A DNA stretch of 35,813 nucleotides, from the NCBI GenBank assembly GCA_015064555.1, contig SVRZ01000027.1, positions 1 through 35,813 on the forward strand. Reading direction: 5' to 3'. The position numbers and the translations under genes are program-made. The notes beneath the pieces were generated by a model that had not been told where the DNA came from, made no database searches, and saw nothing but the letters and a program-made list of their open reading frames with translations. Positions 1 to 7,673 of this stretch are shown one piece after another. This DNA comes from Oscillospiraceae bacterium (GTDB lineage: Bacteria > Bacillota > Clostridia > Oscillospirales > CAG-272). Position 1 is the stretch's first letter, and each line of letters starts with the position of its first letter.

Positions 1-606
1 GCCCAGTTGCCTGCAAGATCCTCAAGTGCGAGGGACTTTGCCTGCTTTTCAAGAGCAAGAGTACCCATCATTATGCCTGCTCCGCTGAGCTTTCCGTCCT
101 CGTAAGTAAGAACGAGAGTATAGGGTGCACCCCAGGACATATAAGAGATAGTAACCTCATTGCCCTCGATAACGGTGCCGGTTATCTCCATATCACCGCT
201 GGGATATGCGCCTGCCTCGTCTACATAGCTTATAGTTCCCTTGCCGTCTGCCGCAAGAGTCATTGCATAATTGTAGTTGCCGTATTCGCCGCTTTCGGTT
301 CCTGCCCAGTTGCCTGCAAGATCCTCAAGTGCGAGGGACTTTGCCTGCTTTTCAAGAGCAAGAGTACCCATCATTATGCCTGCTCCGCTGAGCTTTCCGT
401 CCTCGTAAGTAAGAACGAGAGTATAGGGTGTGCCCCAGGACATATAAGAGATAGTAACCTCATTGCCCTCGATAACGGTGCCGGTTATCTCCATATCACC
501 GCTGGGATATGCGCCTGCCTCGTCTACGTAGCTTATAGTTCCCTTGCCGTCTGCCGCAAGAGTCATTGCATAATTGTAGTTGCCGTATTCGCCGCTTTCG
601 GTTCCT
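1..606. repeat. 303-bp near-identical tandem coding repeat (at least 2 full copies plus a partial third)
   Basis: Positions 1-303 and 304-606 are almost identical copies of a 303-base unit (101 codons). Only a few substitutions separate them, for example near 128-130 and 226. A third copy begins at 607, matches for about 50 bases and then diverges. The unit keeps the reading frame of the lipoprotein gene, so copy-number change would change protein length by 101 residues without a frameshift. The window edge lies inside the array, so the true copy number is unknown. Confidence 0.95.
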
Positions 607-2243
607 GCCCAGTTGCCCGCAAGATCCTCAAGTGCGAGGGACTTTGCCTGCTTTTCAAGAGTGAGAGTCGTTCCCATAGGTCCGACGCCCGAAAGCTTAC
701 CGTCACTGAGAGTAAAGGTAATAGGATCGTAATCCATACCGCCGATCTGATAATTAAGAATGAGCTTATTGTTTTCGATAACGTACTTATCAAAATCAAA
801 TACGGTAGTTTCCACGGGAGCGCCATCTACAACAGAGCTGTACTCTGCGCTTCCGGTTCCATCCTCATTGATAACAAAAACGTAATTGAAGATATATCCG
901 TAGAATTCCTCGGTAGCATGCCACTCGCCTGCTATCTTATCGAATGTCATAACGTCCGCTTCATCAACGTGAGGCGTAAGAGTAAGCGCACCGCCCATGA
1001 TACCTGTACCAACAAGACTTTCGCCCTTGGGAAGAAGGGTTACGGTCATAGCACCCATATAGCTGAGAACTAACTTGTTGTCGAGCGAAACAAGGGTAAG
1101 CTGATATTCGGTACCGAACATATCGCATACCGCACTTACAGTACCGTCTGCATTTACGGTAACCGTGTAAGGTATGGTCATGCCGGAATAATCCTCGCCG
1201 CCTTCCCATACACCTTCTACGTCTGCAAGTATATTCTTGGGCTCAAGTGCAATAGTGGATCCGTCCGCTGCATAAGCGGTAAGCTTACCGTTGTCATAAT
1301 AGAAGACGATTTCATCAACAGCTCCGTCCTCTTCGGTCTTGAGATGAAGCTCGTTGTAAACAATACCGGTAGAAACAATCTTTACCTCCTCACCGTACGT
1401 CATACCTGCAACAGTGCTGCTTACATAGCCGTAAGCGGTGTAACCGGGATAGAAAATGAAGGTATAAGTAGATGTCATTTCAAGGTTGGATACTACTCCG
1501 GTAACAGAGCATTCCCATGCACCGATGATCTCCGCATACTGAAGATCGTATGACCAGCTTGCTACAAGGGTGACGTCTGAAGTTACGGCACTCTCAAAAT
1601 CATAAAGGGTATCGCCCGAATACCATCCACGGAAGGTATAACCATCCTTTGCGGGATCCTGAGGCTTCTCTGCCTTACTGCCCTCGGTAACCTTAACCTC
1701 GGTGACGGTTCCGTCAACGTCGAAGCTTACGGTATACTCGGTGGGTGCAGGGGGAGCATTCTCCTCCCACTTCGCGGTAAGGGTGATATCTGCGGTTACT
1801 GCCGCATTAAAATCATATTCTGCTTCGCCGAGATACCAGCCAAGGAAGGTGTAGCCGTCCTTTGCGGGATCCTGAGGCTTCTCTGCCTTACTGCCCTCTG
1901 TAACCTTAACCTCGGTGACGGTTCCGTCAACGTCGAAGCTTACGGTATACTCGGTGAGTGCAGGGGAAGCATTCTTCTCCCACTTTGCGGTAAGAGTGAT
2001 ATCTGCGGTTACAGGCGTATTGAAATCATATTCAGCATCGCCGAGATACCAGCCAAGGAATGTGTATCCATCCTTTACGGGGTCCTGAGGCTTCTCTGCC
2101 TTTTCTCCTCTTTTTACTGCGATCTTGGTAATCTCTGTGCCATTATCTGCATCAAAATTTACGTCGTAAAGGATCATAAAATAACATGATGCAAGCGAAA
2201 GGATCACCATCGCAAGTATGACAAATATAGCTGTTTTTTTCAT
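1..2243 (-). CDS. Repeat-rich surface lipoprotein, InlB-type repeats plus about 100-residue beta repeats (3' end beyond window)
   Basis: This reading frame starts at the ATG at 2243 and stays open to the left edge, so the C-terminus is missing. The start is fixed by an AAAGGAG ribosome binding site 7 bases upstream. The N-terminus MKKTAIFVILAMVILSLASC is a lipoprotein signal peptide with lipobox LASC and Cys20 as the lipidated residue. Three Listeria-Bacteroides (InlB B-type) repeats follow, each about 65 residues, with the signature GYTF(L/R)GWY...YDF...VT.(D)(I/V)TL.A.W. After them come at least five to six repeats of about 100 residues, each beginning with a G-x-W motif (GAWEC, GVWEGG, GEWHATEE, GNWAGTES). 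The last repeats are nearly identical at DNA level. The protein should sit on the outer face of the membrane. Binding or adhesion is an inference from the repeat types; no catalytic motif is visible. It has its own promoter. Confidence 0.85.
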   Translation of the reverse strand, partial: MKKTAIFVILAMVILSLASCYFMILYDVNFDADNGTEITKIAVKRGEKAEKPQDPVKDGYTFLGWYLGDAEYDFNTPVTADITLTAKWEKNASPALTEYTVSFDVDGTVTEVKVTEGSKAEKPQDPAKDGYTFLGWYLGEAEYDFNAAVTADITLTAKWEENAPPAPTEYTVSFDVDGTVTEVKVTEGSKAEKPQDPAKDGYTFRGWYSGDTLYDFESAVTSDVTLVASWSYDLQYAEIIGAWECSVTGVVSNLEMTSTYTFIFYPGYTAYGYVSSTVAGMTYGEEVKIVSTGIVYNELHLKTEEDGAVDEIVFYYDNGKLTAYAADGSTIALEPKNILADVEGVWEGGEDYSGMTIPYTVTVNADGTVSAVCDMFGTEYQLTLVSLDNKLVLSYMGAMTVTLLPKGESLVGTGIMGGALTLTPHVDEADVMTFDKIAGEWHATEEFYGYIFNYVFVINEDGTGSAEYSSVVDGAPVETTVFDFDKYVIENNKLILNYQIGGMDYDPITFTLSDGKLSGVGPMGTTLTLEKQAKSLALEDLAGNWAGTESGEYGNYNYAMTLAADGKGTISYVDEAGAYPSGDMEITGTVIEGNEVTISYMSWGTPYTLVLTYEDGKLSGAGIMMGTLALEKQAKSLALEDLAGNWAGTESGEYGNYNYAMTLAADGKGTISYVDEAGAYPSGDMEITGTVIEGNEVTISYMSWGAPYTLVLTYEDGKLSGAGIMMGTLALEKQAKSLALEDLAGNW

Positions 2244-2289
2244 AGACTTTTCTCCTTTATTTTTTACAAGAAATACTTGTATGACTACT

Positions 2290-2318
2290 GTAATATCATA
2301 TTGAACGGAGATTGTCAA
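2290..2318 (-). promoter_or_regulatory. Sigma-A type promoter for the repeat lipoprotein
   Basis: On the minus strand, TTGACA (2313-2318) is followed after 17 bases by TATTAC (2290-2295). The leader also holds a short hairpin, ACAAG-AAATA-CTTGT (2266-2280), ahead of the AAAGGAG site. Confidence 0.7.
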
Positions 2319-2432
2319 CCGCTCTGCATATACAAAAAGAATTTTTATGCACAAAGATATGCATAATTACTAATACGAGGCGCAAATAGTATACATTTTT
2401 GCCAAATTTATATATTGGCGCTGCAAAAATAC

Positions 2433-2468
2433 CCACCCGGCACAGATTTTGCATCCGTATCCGGGTGG
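2433..2468 (-). terminator. Intrinsic terminator after the isochorismatase-family gene
   Basis: On the minus strand, an 8-base perfect stem CCACCCGG / CCGGGTGG with a 20-base loop is followed by GTATTTTTG. It lies 24 bases past the hydrolase stop codon and separates that unit from the downstream lipoprotein promoter. Confidence 0.7.
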
Positions 2469-2492
2469 AACAAATTCACATATGAAGCTCTT

Positions 2493-2999
2493 TCAGTTCA
2501 CTTCTATCTGGACCATACGCATAGCATCGAGTGCTTTGCCATGGCTCTCGGCGCTCACGCCTGCACAGGCGGAGGAATCAACCGAGATATCGACCTCGGG
2601 AAATGCCGCCTTCAGGAGCATGGCATTTGAGATAACGCAGATATCGGTGCAAAGACCGCACAGCTCTATATGAGAGATATCGTCGGTCATGCTTTTTATA
2701 AGTCCTGCAAGATCGGTAGAGCCGAAGGTGGGCTTATCAAGCACGACATCGGCATAGGGCGCGAGGCTGTCGCATATCTGCCAGCCGTAAGTATCCTTGA
2801 CGCAATGGACAACGGGAAGGTGTCTTCCCTCTCTCGTTTCAAGGTAGTCTGTGCCGTGGGTATCTCTTGTGAAGATGACCTTGCCGTCAAACGACTTTAC
2901 CTTGCTTACAACCTTTCCGACGATCGCCTCTGCGGCGGCACTTCCAAGCGCTCCGCTTATGAAATCGTTCTGCATATCTACAACTATAAGAAATTTCAT
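2493..2999 (-). CDS. Isochorismatase-family cysteine hydrolase (nicotinamidase-like)
   Basis: The product is 168 residues, a normal length for this alpha/beta hydrolase family. The expected catalytic triad is present: Asp8 in VVDMQNDF, Lys89 in DKPTFGS and Cys121 in GLCTDICV. The FTRDTH segment at residues 43-48 fits the metal-binding region of nicotinamidases. The natural reaction is hydrolysis of an amide such as nicotinamide to nicotinate, feeding NAD salvage. Family members also act on other amides, so the substrate is not certain. The gene starts 24 bases after the serpin stop with an AAAGG site and probably shares its transcript. A nicotinamide-processing enzyme in a genome with TIR proteins is suggestive, but the two are 13 kb apart. 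Confidence 0.85.
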   Translation of the reverse strand: MKFLIVVDMQNDFISGALGSAAAEAIVGKVVSKVKSFDGKVIFTRDTHGTDYLETREGRHLPVVHCVKDTYGWQICDSLAPYADVVLDKPTFGSTDLAGLIKSMTDDISHIELCGLCTDICVISNAMLLKAAFPEVDISVDSSACAGVSAESHGKALDAMRMVQIEVN

Positions 3000-3023
3000 T
3001 TTGATGCCTTTCTTAATTAAAAA

Positions 3024-4292
3024 TTATTTTTCCGGATAGTTCAGACAGCCGAAGAAGATCGGAAGCCCCGTCTGATTATCAACTATCATATAAACGAATG
3101 GACGGTCAAGCGTTATATAGATGATTTCATTTGGTGCGGCAGAGCCGTTGAGCCCAATGGAGGTGACCGCACCTGCCTTCGTTCCCTTCTCGTGGACAGA
3201 GATATGAGTCTTATGAAGAACCTCGCCTATATAGAGATTTCCGAAGGAGCACTCGCCCATCGCAGAAAAATCTGCCTTCTCGGGATCGAATGCATCGGTC
3301 ATTCCCATGGCGGCAAGCGCATCGTTCAGCGTGACGTCATAGCTATACTCAAACTTCGGCATTTTTGCAACTATCGTGCGATAATCCTCTGCTCTCACCG
3401 CATCCGAAAGCTCGCGCATATCCATACCTGCTATGAAGGATGCGAGCGAGGTGCCCTCGTCGGGAAGAAGGGTTACGAAGCTGTACTTGGAGTCCTTATA
3501 CTGCTTTGCAAAGCCGTGAGCACCGTTTACCTTTACGTATACGTGCTCGCTTGAGCTCATCATATCCACCGATATTTCCTCGCCCGATTCGGTGGTGAAG
3601 ATTCCGTCATTGACCTGATATCTTTCGTATATGCGCTGCCACTCGGCTTCAAAGACGAGCGCATTTATAATGTACATAAGATTTTCTTCGTTTATGCTGT
3701 CTATGATCTTTTTGATCATACCCTCGGTCTTGAGATTTACCCAATTGTTTATATCGCGGACGGTGCTTTTATTGAAGGGCGCGCCGTATGCGGCGGCACC
3801 GTAGTATCCGGCATTAATGCCGAGGAAGTCCTGCGAGGGCAGGAATGCAGACTTATTGTCCCTGTACCAGATGGAATTGGCTATATCAACGCGGTATTTC
3901 TCGCTTCTCGGAAGATTTGAGGCATAGGCATAGAGATATTCATTAAGCTCCTCTATCGTAAGACTGCCGCCGAGCATCGACTCCATCTCGGCACGGGTAT
4001 CGCCATCTGCGCCGTTAGTCGCCATCGCAAGTGCAAGCATTACAGAAAGCGGAGAAACGAGCACGTTTTTACCCGAATCGGATGAATAAACGCTTTTGAA
4101 AAGCTCGCCCGCAAATGCCGCGCTCGCATATATGAATCTGTCATCCGCTGTCCTGCCGTGGACTGTTGGGGCTTCTACCCCCTCCATATAATCTGTTGCG
4201 CTAACACTCATGAAGCAGGCGGAAAGATTGACAAGATAGGCAAGGATAAGAATAATGCCTACCGAAAGCTTGAGTATTTTTCCCTTTTTCAT
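3024..4292 (-). CDS. Serpin family protease inhibitor, lipoprotein form
   Basis: The protein has 422 residues, including a lipoprotein signal (lipobox LSAC, Cys26) and a full-length serpin fold. Serpin signatures are visible: NVLVSPLSVMLALAMATNGA near residues 76-95, the hinge EKGTKAGAVTS from residue 368, and the C-terminal RPFVYMIVDNQTGLPIFFG. Serpins trap serine or cysteine proteases by covalent suicide inhibition through the reactive-centre loop. By the usual 17-residue spacing from the hinge glutamate, P1 falls near Ser384 in a Ser-Ala-Ala-Pro stretch, which hints at an elastase-like target; this is tentative because the loop is about three residues longer than in alpha-1-antitrypsin. 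A cell-surface serpin in a gut bacterium would fit defence against host or competitor proteases. The start has a strong AGGAGG site at 4301-4306. Confidence 0.92.
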   Translation of the reverse strand: MKKGKILKLSVGIILILAYLVNLSACFMSVSATDYMEGVEAPTVHGRTADDRFIYASAAFAGELFKSVYSSDSGKNVLVSPLSVMLALAMATNGADGDTRAEMESMLGGSLTIEELNEYLYAYASNLPRSEKYRVDIANSIWYRDNKSAFLPSQDFLGINAGYYGAAAYGAPFNKSTVRDINNWVNLKTEGMIKKIIDSINEENLMYIINALVFEAEWQRIYERYQVNDGIFTTESGEEISVDMMSSSEHVYVKVNGAHGFAKQYKDSKYSFVTLLPDEGTSLASFIAGMDMRELSDAVRAEDYRTIVAKMPKFEYSYDVTLNDALAAMGMTDAFDPEKADFSAMGECSFGNLYIGEVLHKTHISVHEKGTKAGAVTSIGLNGSAAPNEIIYITLDRPFVYMIVDNQTGLPIFFGCLNYPEK

Positions 4293-4312
4293 AACTAAAA
4301 CCTCCTGAAACC

Positions 4313-4328
4313 GGCAGAGCTCTCTGCC
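4313..4328 (-). promoter_or_regulatory. Perfect short hairpin just upstream of the serpin ribosome binding site
   Basis: GGCAGAG and CTCTGCC form a 7-base-pair stem with a 2-base loop, 6 bases upstream of the AGGAGG motif. No U-tract follows on the minus strand. It may protect the mRNA 5' end or modulate initiation; its role is not known. No convincing sigma-A promoter was found in 4293-4386, so the serpin may be read from the M50 gene's promoter. Confidence 0.4.
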
Positions 4329-4386
4329 CTGCTCTCTACTCTTAATAACGGTATTTTTCGGTTAGGGTTTCATTTTTTTGAATTTT

Positions 4387-5541
4387 TTACAAATTTACCC
4401 GTTCAGAGGCGATCTTTTCTGCCAGGAGAAGAAGCTCACGCTCGGATTCTATATCCGACGGATAGGGATATTTTACTGCCATTTTATCGAATTCTGCCTT
4501 TTTCTTCTCGGCTTCCTCTGCCGATCTCTTTACAAGGAGAGCATATACATACTCGGTGCGGATTATGGATGGGAAGCTTTTCATTGTCTTGGCAAAGGCG
4601 AGATACTGCTTATCTCTCATAGCCTCCACCTTTTCCGCATCGCCGCGGAGGACAATCTCACAGAATATTCTGTCGCATATCATAAGCTGTCTGTGGACAC
4701 CGATAATGCCGCTCTCCATAGCGAGAAGCCTTTCCATAAGCTCGTCCGCTTCGGAAAATCTGCCCTCGTCCATAAGCCTGTTGCAGGCGAAAACGGCTAC
4801 CGTGGCATGCATACTGTTCTTCATCTGCTCATCGGTCGGCAGAGTAAACCACTCATCGGGCATATCCTTCAATCTGACACCGCGGGATATCATATCATTA
4901 GTCTTGAGCTGGATGGCAAAAGAGCCGAGCGCATCGGGATCGCGGTGGAGCGAAAGCGCATTGTGACCGTCATTGTTTATGGTGTCTGACGAGATCGGTA
5001 TACCGTTTATAAGTGCTGTTATAAGTCCGCAGAAGATGAATGAGAACAAAAAGAGTGAAAGAAACGGAACGGAGGGAAACAGAATCGCAAAAGGAAGAGC
5101 GATCAGCGTCAATATGAGATTCATAAGAGAGCCGCCGAGGTTATAGAGAACTACGGGGATTCTGCCGTTCACCGGCTCGGGAGGTGACATCAGGCACTGA
5201 CCGCCCGTGCCTACTATGCTGAGGCGCTTCGTGACAAGTCTGCCCTCCTCTTTAAGTATCATAAAATTGAAGATGCGGAAGGAATTGAACTTATATCCGG
5301 ATATCAGTCCGAATACAAGATGCCCTGCCTCGTGAATTATGATATGCAGCACGAAGGTGACGTACAACGATAAAATGAACGAAATGACCGAAACAGCGGC
5401 ATTTATAGACGGATTTCCGGTAAAAGCAAGGGCAACGATCGCCGGCTCAAACAAGCGAACGAGGAAAACGCCTGATACGATACCTATCAAAAAAGCGATT
5501 ATCAAGGTAAGCTTCAACTTCTTTTTATTTTTCTTTTTCAT
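4387..5541 (-). CDS. Membrane-embedded M50-type zinc metalloprotease with C-terminal helical domain
   Basis: The start chosen is the ATG at 5541, which has AGGAG about 9 bases upstream; this gives 384 residues. A longer frame to 5589 would begin upstream of this site and is less likely. After a basic N-terminus comes a transmembrane segment (about residues 12-30). A second hydrophobic region holds HEAGH, the HExxH zinc-binding and catalytic motif of site-2-protease (M50) enzymes. Several more hydrophobic segments follow, then about 170 residues of charged, helix-rich sequence that look cytoplasmic and tetratricopeptide-like. M50 enzymes cut transmembrane segments of regulators or process small membrane peptides. 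No PDZ domain is evident. The neighbours (YccF-like membrane proteins upstream, serpin downstream) suggest envelope work, but the substrate is unknown. Confidence 0.8.
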   Translation of the reverse strand: MKKKNKKKLKLTLIIAFLIGIVSGVFLVRLFEPAIVALAFTGNPSINAAVSVISFILSLYVTFVLHIIIHEAGHLVFGLISGYKFNSFRIFNFMILKEEGRLVTKRLSIVGTGGQCLMSPPEPVNGRIPVVLYNLGGSLMNLILTLIALPFAILFPSVPFLSLFLFSFIFCGLITALINGIPISSDTINNDGHNALSLHRDPDALGSFAIQLKTNDMISRGVRLKDMPDEWFTLPTDEQMKNSMHATVAVFACNRLMDEGRFSEADELMERLLAMESGIIGVHRQLMICDRIFCEIVLRGDAEKVEAMRDKQYLAFAKTMKSFPSIIRTEYVYALLVKRSAEEAEKKKAEFDKMAVKYPYPSDIESERELLLLAEKIASERVNL

Positions 5542-5577
5542 TTCTGATATCTCCTGTTCAGATAGATCTCTGAAAGA

Positions 5578-5606
5578 ATTGTAGCACAAATATCGACATA
5601 TTGCAA
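5578..5606 (-). promoter_or_regulatory. Sigma-A type promoter for the M50 protease gene
   Basis: On the minus strand, TTGCAA (5601-5606) and TACAAT (5578-5583) are separated by 17 bases. The predicted start of transcription is about 30 bases upstream of the ATG at 5541, which supports that start over the longer frame. Confidence 0.75.
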
Positions 5607-5614
5607 TATCTTTC

Positions 5615-5671
5615 GCAATAAATAAAGGAGAAAAAACGAATCAGATTCGTTTTTTCTCCTTTATTTATTGA
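5615..5671. terminator. Very long perfect hairpin, likely bidirectional terminator after the second yccF-like gene
   Basis: Two 25-base arms (5616-5640 and 5646-5670) are exact reverse complements; one more T-A pair closes a 3-base loop. The inner part is A-tract, GAATC/GATTC core, T-tract, the classic layout of a terminator that works on both strands. The stop codon of the yccF-like gene (5665-5667) lies inside one arm. Both arms also contain AAAGGAG or its complement, so the RNA hides a Shine-Dalgarno-like sequence in the stem. Confidence 0.8.
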
Positions 5672-6021
5672 ACGGTAGCTCCGTATGGCATCAGCGCTAT
5701 CTTTCCTACCTTGAAGCACTGCTTTCCGAATGGAATACCTATCAGAGTTACACACAAAACTGCGCCGATAACAAACGAAACGAGCGACAGCGAAAGCCCT
5801 ATTGGTACCATCCATAAGGCATTCGGCAAGGAATGCGCCGAAAAGCAGACGTCCACAAACTTTCCGAATGGTGAGAAGGTTATCTTGGCGAGCCTGAGAA
5901 AGGGCTTACCGAGCGGTATCAGCACCACCGTAGCCGACAGGACTGCACCTATAATAAAATATGCAAGAGCGAGTATCATCCCGCCCAGAAGATTCCATAT
6001 AATATTGCAAAGCTTTTGCAT
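5665..6021 (-). CDS. YccF-domain inner membrane protein (paralog 1)
   Basis: The start is the ATG at 6021, 5 bases after GGAGG, giving 118 residues. The sequence shows two copies of a motif pair: a hydrophobic segment followed by (I/V)LIPLGKPFLRLAK and (I)GIPFGKQCFKVGKIAL-PYG. This IGIP.G....K....PYG pattern is the hallmark of the YccF/DUF307 inner membrane component domain. Function of the family is not established. The neighbouring gene upstream encodes a second copy of exactly the same length, so the two arose by duplication. It has its own consensus promoter, so despite the tandem order it can be expressed independently. Confidence 0.85.
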   Translation of the reverse strand: MQKLCNIIWNLLGGMILALAYFIIGAVLSATVVLIPLGKPFLRLAKITFSPFGKFVDVCFSAHSLPNALWMVPIGLSLSLVSFVIGAVLCVTLIGIPFGKQCFKVGKIALMPYGATVQ

Positions 6022-6059
6022 AGCGACCTCCAAAAAGCTCGGTACTTTAATACTGCTAC

Positions 6060-6088
6060 ATTATAGCACGGATCTTTAGTTTTGTCAA
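6060..6088 (-). promoter_or_regulatory. Consensus sigma-A promoter for yccF-like gene 1
   Basis: TTGACA (6083-6088) and TATAAT (6060-6065) on the minus strand are 17 bases apart, a perfect consensus pair, so strong expression is expected. Confidence 0.85.
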
Positions 6089-6159
6089 TAGATGTACAGG
6101 AAAAGAAAAAGGAAAGCCCAAGCGATCCATGCTCTGACCTTCCTATTTTTTTAAAAAAT

Positions 6160-6516
6160 TTATTCCACAGATGCTCCGTAGGGTGCTATCGAGAACTTTC
6201 CGAGCTTGAAGAACTGACGTCCGAAGGGAATACCGATAATGGTTACGCAAAGAATTGCGCCGACAAGATAGTATGTCGCCACCATCTCCAGACCTCCTAA
6301 TATAAGCCATATCACATTCAGTACAGGATGCTCATCGAAGGAAATATCAACTTGTTTTTCAAAGGGACATATCACAAGCTTAGCAAGCCTGAAGCAAGGT
6401 ATTCCGATCGGAATGAATACAATCGTAGCACAGAATATAATACCGCAAAGAAACATAGAAAGTGCTAATAAAAATCCACCTAAAATATTCCATAAGACCG
6501 TGCCAAATATTTTCAT
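6160..6516 (-). CDS. YccF-domain inner membrane protein (paralog 2)
   Basis: The ATG at 6516 follows GGAGG by 4 bases, so the 118-residue form starting MKIFGTVLWN is preferred over the longer open frame. The same two-part YccF pattern is present: FIPIGIPCFRLAKLVICPF in the middle and IIGIPFGRQFFKLGKFSIAPYG at the end, each preceded by a hydrophobic segment. It is the same length as its downstream neighbour and clearly paralogous, but diverged enough that the duplication is not recent. The biological role of YccF proteins is unknown. The 138 bases between the two genes hold a promoter for paralog 1 and a weak GGAA...TTCC stem (6111-6143) that could terminate this transcript. Confidence 0.85.
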   Translation of the reverse strand: MKIFGTVLWNILGGFLLALSMFLCGIIFCATIVFIPIGIPCFRLAKLVICPFEKQVDISFDEHPVLNVIWLILGGLEMVATYYLVGAILCVTIIGIPFGRQFFKLGKFSIAPYGASVE

Positions 6517-6559
6517 ATTTCCTCCTGTTATTCGGTAATGTACACCGTTATTTGGTTTA

Positions 6560-6588
6560 ATAGTACCACAATATAGCAAATTTGTCAA
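6560..6588 (-). promoter_or_regulatory. Sigma-A type promoter for yccF-like gene 2
   Basis: TTGACA (6583-6588) and TACTAT (6560-6565) on the minus strand have a 17-base spacer. The short region to 6665 is shared with a divergent promoter for the lipase-like gene. Confidence 0.75.
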
Positions 6589-6636
6589 CTATCTATTGAC
6601 AAAATATAAAAAAATGTTAACTTTATTTGAAGAATG

Positions 6637-6665
6637 TTGATTTTTTCAACAAGCTGTTTTATACT
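6637..6665 (+). promoter_or_regulatory. Sigma-A type promoter for the lipase-like gene
   Basis: TTGATT (6637-6642) and TATACT (6660-6665) are 17 bases apart, 29 bases upstream of the chosen ATG. It is divergent from the yccF-like promoter. Confidence 0.7.
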
Positions 6666-6694
6666 TATTGTATCAGGAGCAAGGAGGTGGAATG

Positions 6695-7474
6695 ATGGTT
6701 CTAAAATATCCTGTGATACTTGTTCACGGTATAGCCGTGAAGCAGATGCGTGCGCTGCGCGCATTCGGCAAGATCGAGAAGGTTCTCGATGCTGAGGGGC
6801 ATATGGTTTACGTTGCCGATATAGACGGATTCGGGACAATAGAAAGCAATGCCGAGCAGCTAAAGAATTACGTTCTGAACGTGCTTTCAAAGACCGGTGC
6901 CGAGAAGGTCAACATAATCGCTCATTCCAAGGGCGGACTTGATACAAAGTATATGATAACCGAGCTTGGAATGGAGGACAAGATCGCTTCGCTTACCACT
7001 CTTTGCACTCCGCACCGCGGATCTATCATCGCCTCCTGGATATGGCGGCTTCCCATGTGGATGAAAAGAATTATAGCATTCTTTATAAACAGCTTTTACA
7101 AGCTATGTCTGAAGGACGAGCACCCGGATGCGATGCGCGCCTGCGAGCAGCTTATGCACGTTGACGAGAGCGAGGAGACACTCGCATTCTCATATAACGT
7201 TTACTGCCAGAGCTATTCGACATCTCTGAAAAGAGGCAGGGATTGCTTCCTGATGGCGATACCAATGAAGCTTTATAAGCACTTTGAAAAGCTCGAAAAT
7301 GACGGTATGGTTTCTACCGAATCGGCAAAATTCGGTAATTACAGAGGTCACTGCCTTGATATTTCTGTTTCTCACGTTCAGATAACAGATCTGTTTTCGC
7401 GAAGAAGCCAGAAGGAAAAGATATATGATTTCTACAAGCGGCTGTGCAACGAGCTTGCAGAGATGGGATATTGA
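6695..7474 (+). CDS. Lipase-like alpha/beta hydrolase
   Basis: AAGGAGG at 6681-6687 favours the second of two adjacent ATGs (6695), giving 259 residues; the first (6692) is only 4 bases away. Residues 7-12 (VILVHG) form the oxyanion-loop strand. IAHSKGG holds the nucleophile Ser78 in a G/A-x-S-x-G elbow. Asp203 in ENDGMVS and His227 in SHVQITD complete a plausible triad in the same order as bacterial triacylglycerol lipases. There is no signal peptide, so the enzyme is probably intracellular. The exact ester substrate cannot be told from sequence. The gene stands alone with its own promoter; the accessory patch begins just downstream. Confidence 0.8.
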   Translation: MVLKYPVILVHGIAVKQMRALRAFGKIEKVLDAEGHMVYVADIDGFGTIESNAEQLKNYVLNVLSKTGAEKVNIIAHSKGGLDTKYMITELGMEDKIASLTTLCTPHRGSIIASWIWRLPMWMKRIIAFFINSFYKLCLKDEHPDAMRACEQLMHVDESEETLAFSYNVYCQSYSTSLKRGRDCFLMAIPMKLYKHFEKLENDGMVSTESAKFGNYRGHCLDISVSHVQITDLFSRRSQKEKIYDFYKRLCNELAEMGY

Positions 7475-7572
7475 GCGCGCAAGCATACCACTCGTTTGTG
7501 CACTCTTCTCTCCTGTAGCAATCTGCACAAAAACTTTCTTGAAATTTTGACACCGCCGGCGGCAAAAAACTA

Positions 7573-7601
7573 TTGCGAAAAAATTCCATTTAATGTATAA
7601 T
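7573..7601 (+). promoter_or_regulatory. Sigma-A type promoter in front of a structured element
   Basis: TTGCGA (7573-7578) and TATAAT (7596-7601) have a 17-base spacer. The predicted transcription start (7607-7609) coincides with the first base of the structured RNA described next. Confidence 0.7.
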
Positions 7602-7608
7602 AAATTTA

Positions 7609-7673
7609 GAGCATAGGAGATCTATCCGCGCGGCTTAGAAACACCGTCGGACACGGTGGTTCTGTGCTCTTTT
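7609..7673 (+). ncRNA. Candidate small structured RNA, three-way junction closed by a 7-bp stem and U-tract
   Basis: GAGCATA (7609-7615) pairs with TGTGCTC (7663-7669), giving a 7-base-pair closing stem with one G-U, followed at once by TTTT. Inside are a 3-bp hairpin (GGA 7616-7618 / TCC 7625-7627) and a 6-bp stem CACCGT / ACGGTG with loop CGGAC, extended by three more pairs past an A-G mismatch. A promoter ends 7 bases upstream, so the unit looks like a complete 65-nt transcription unit, or an attenuator leader for the RHS remnant. I do not recognise it as a known riboswitch or ribozyme class. Confidence 0.5.
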
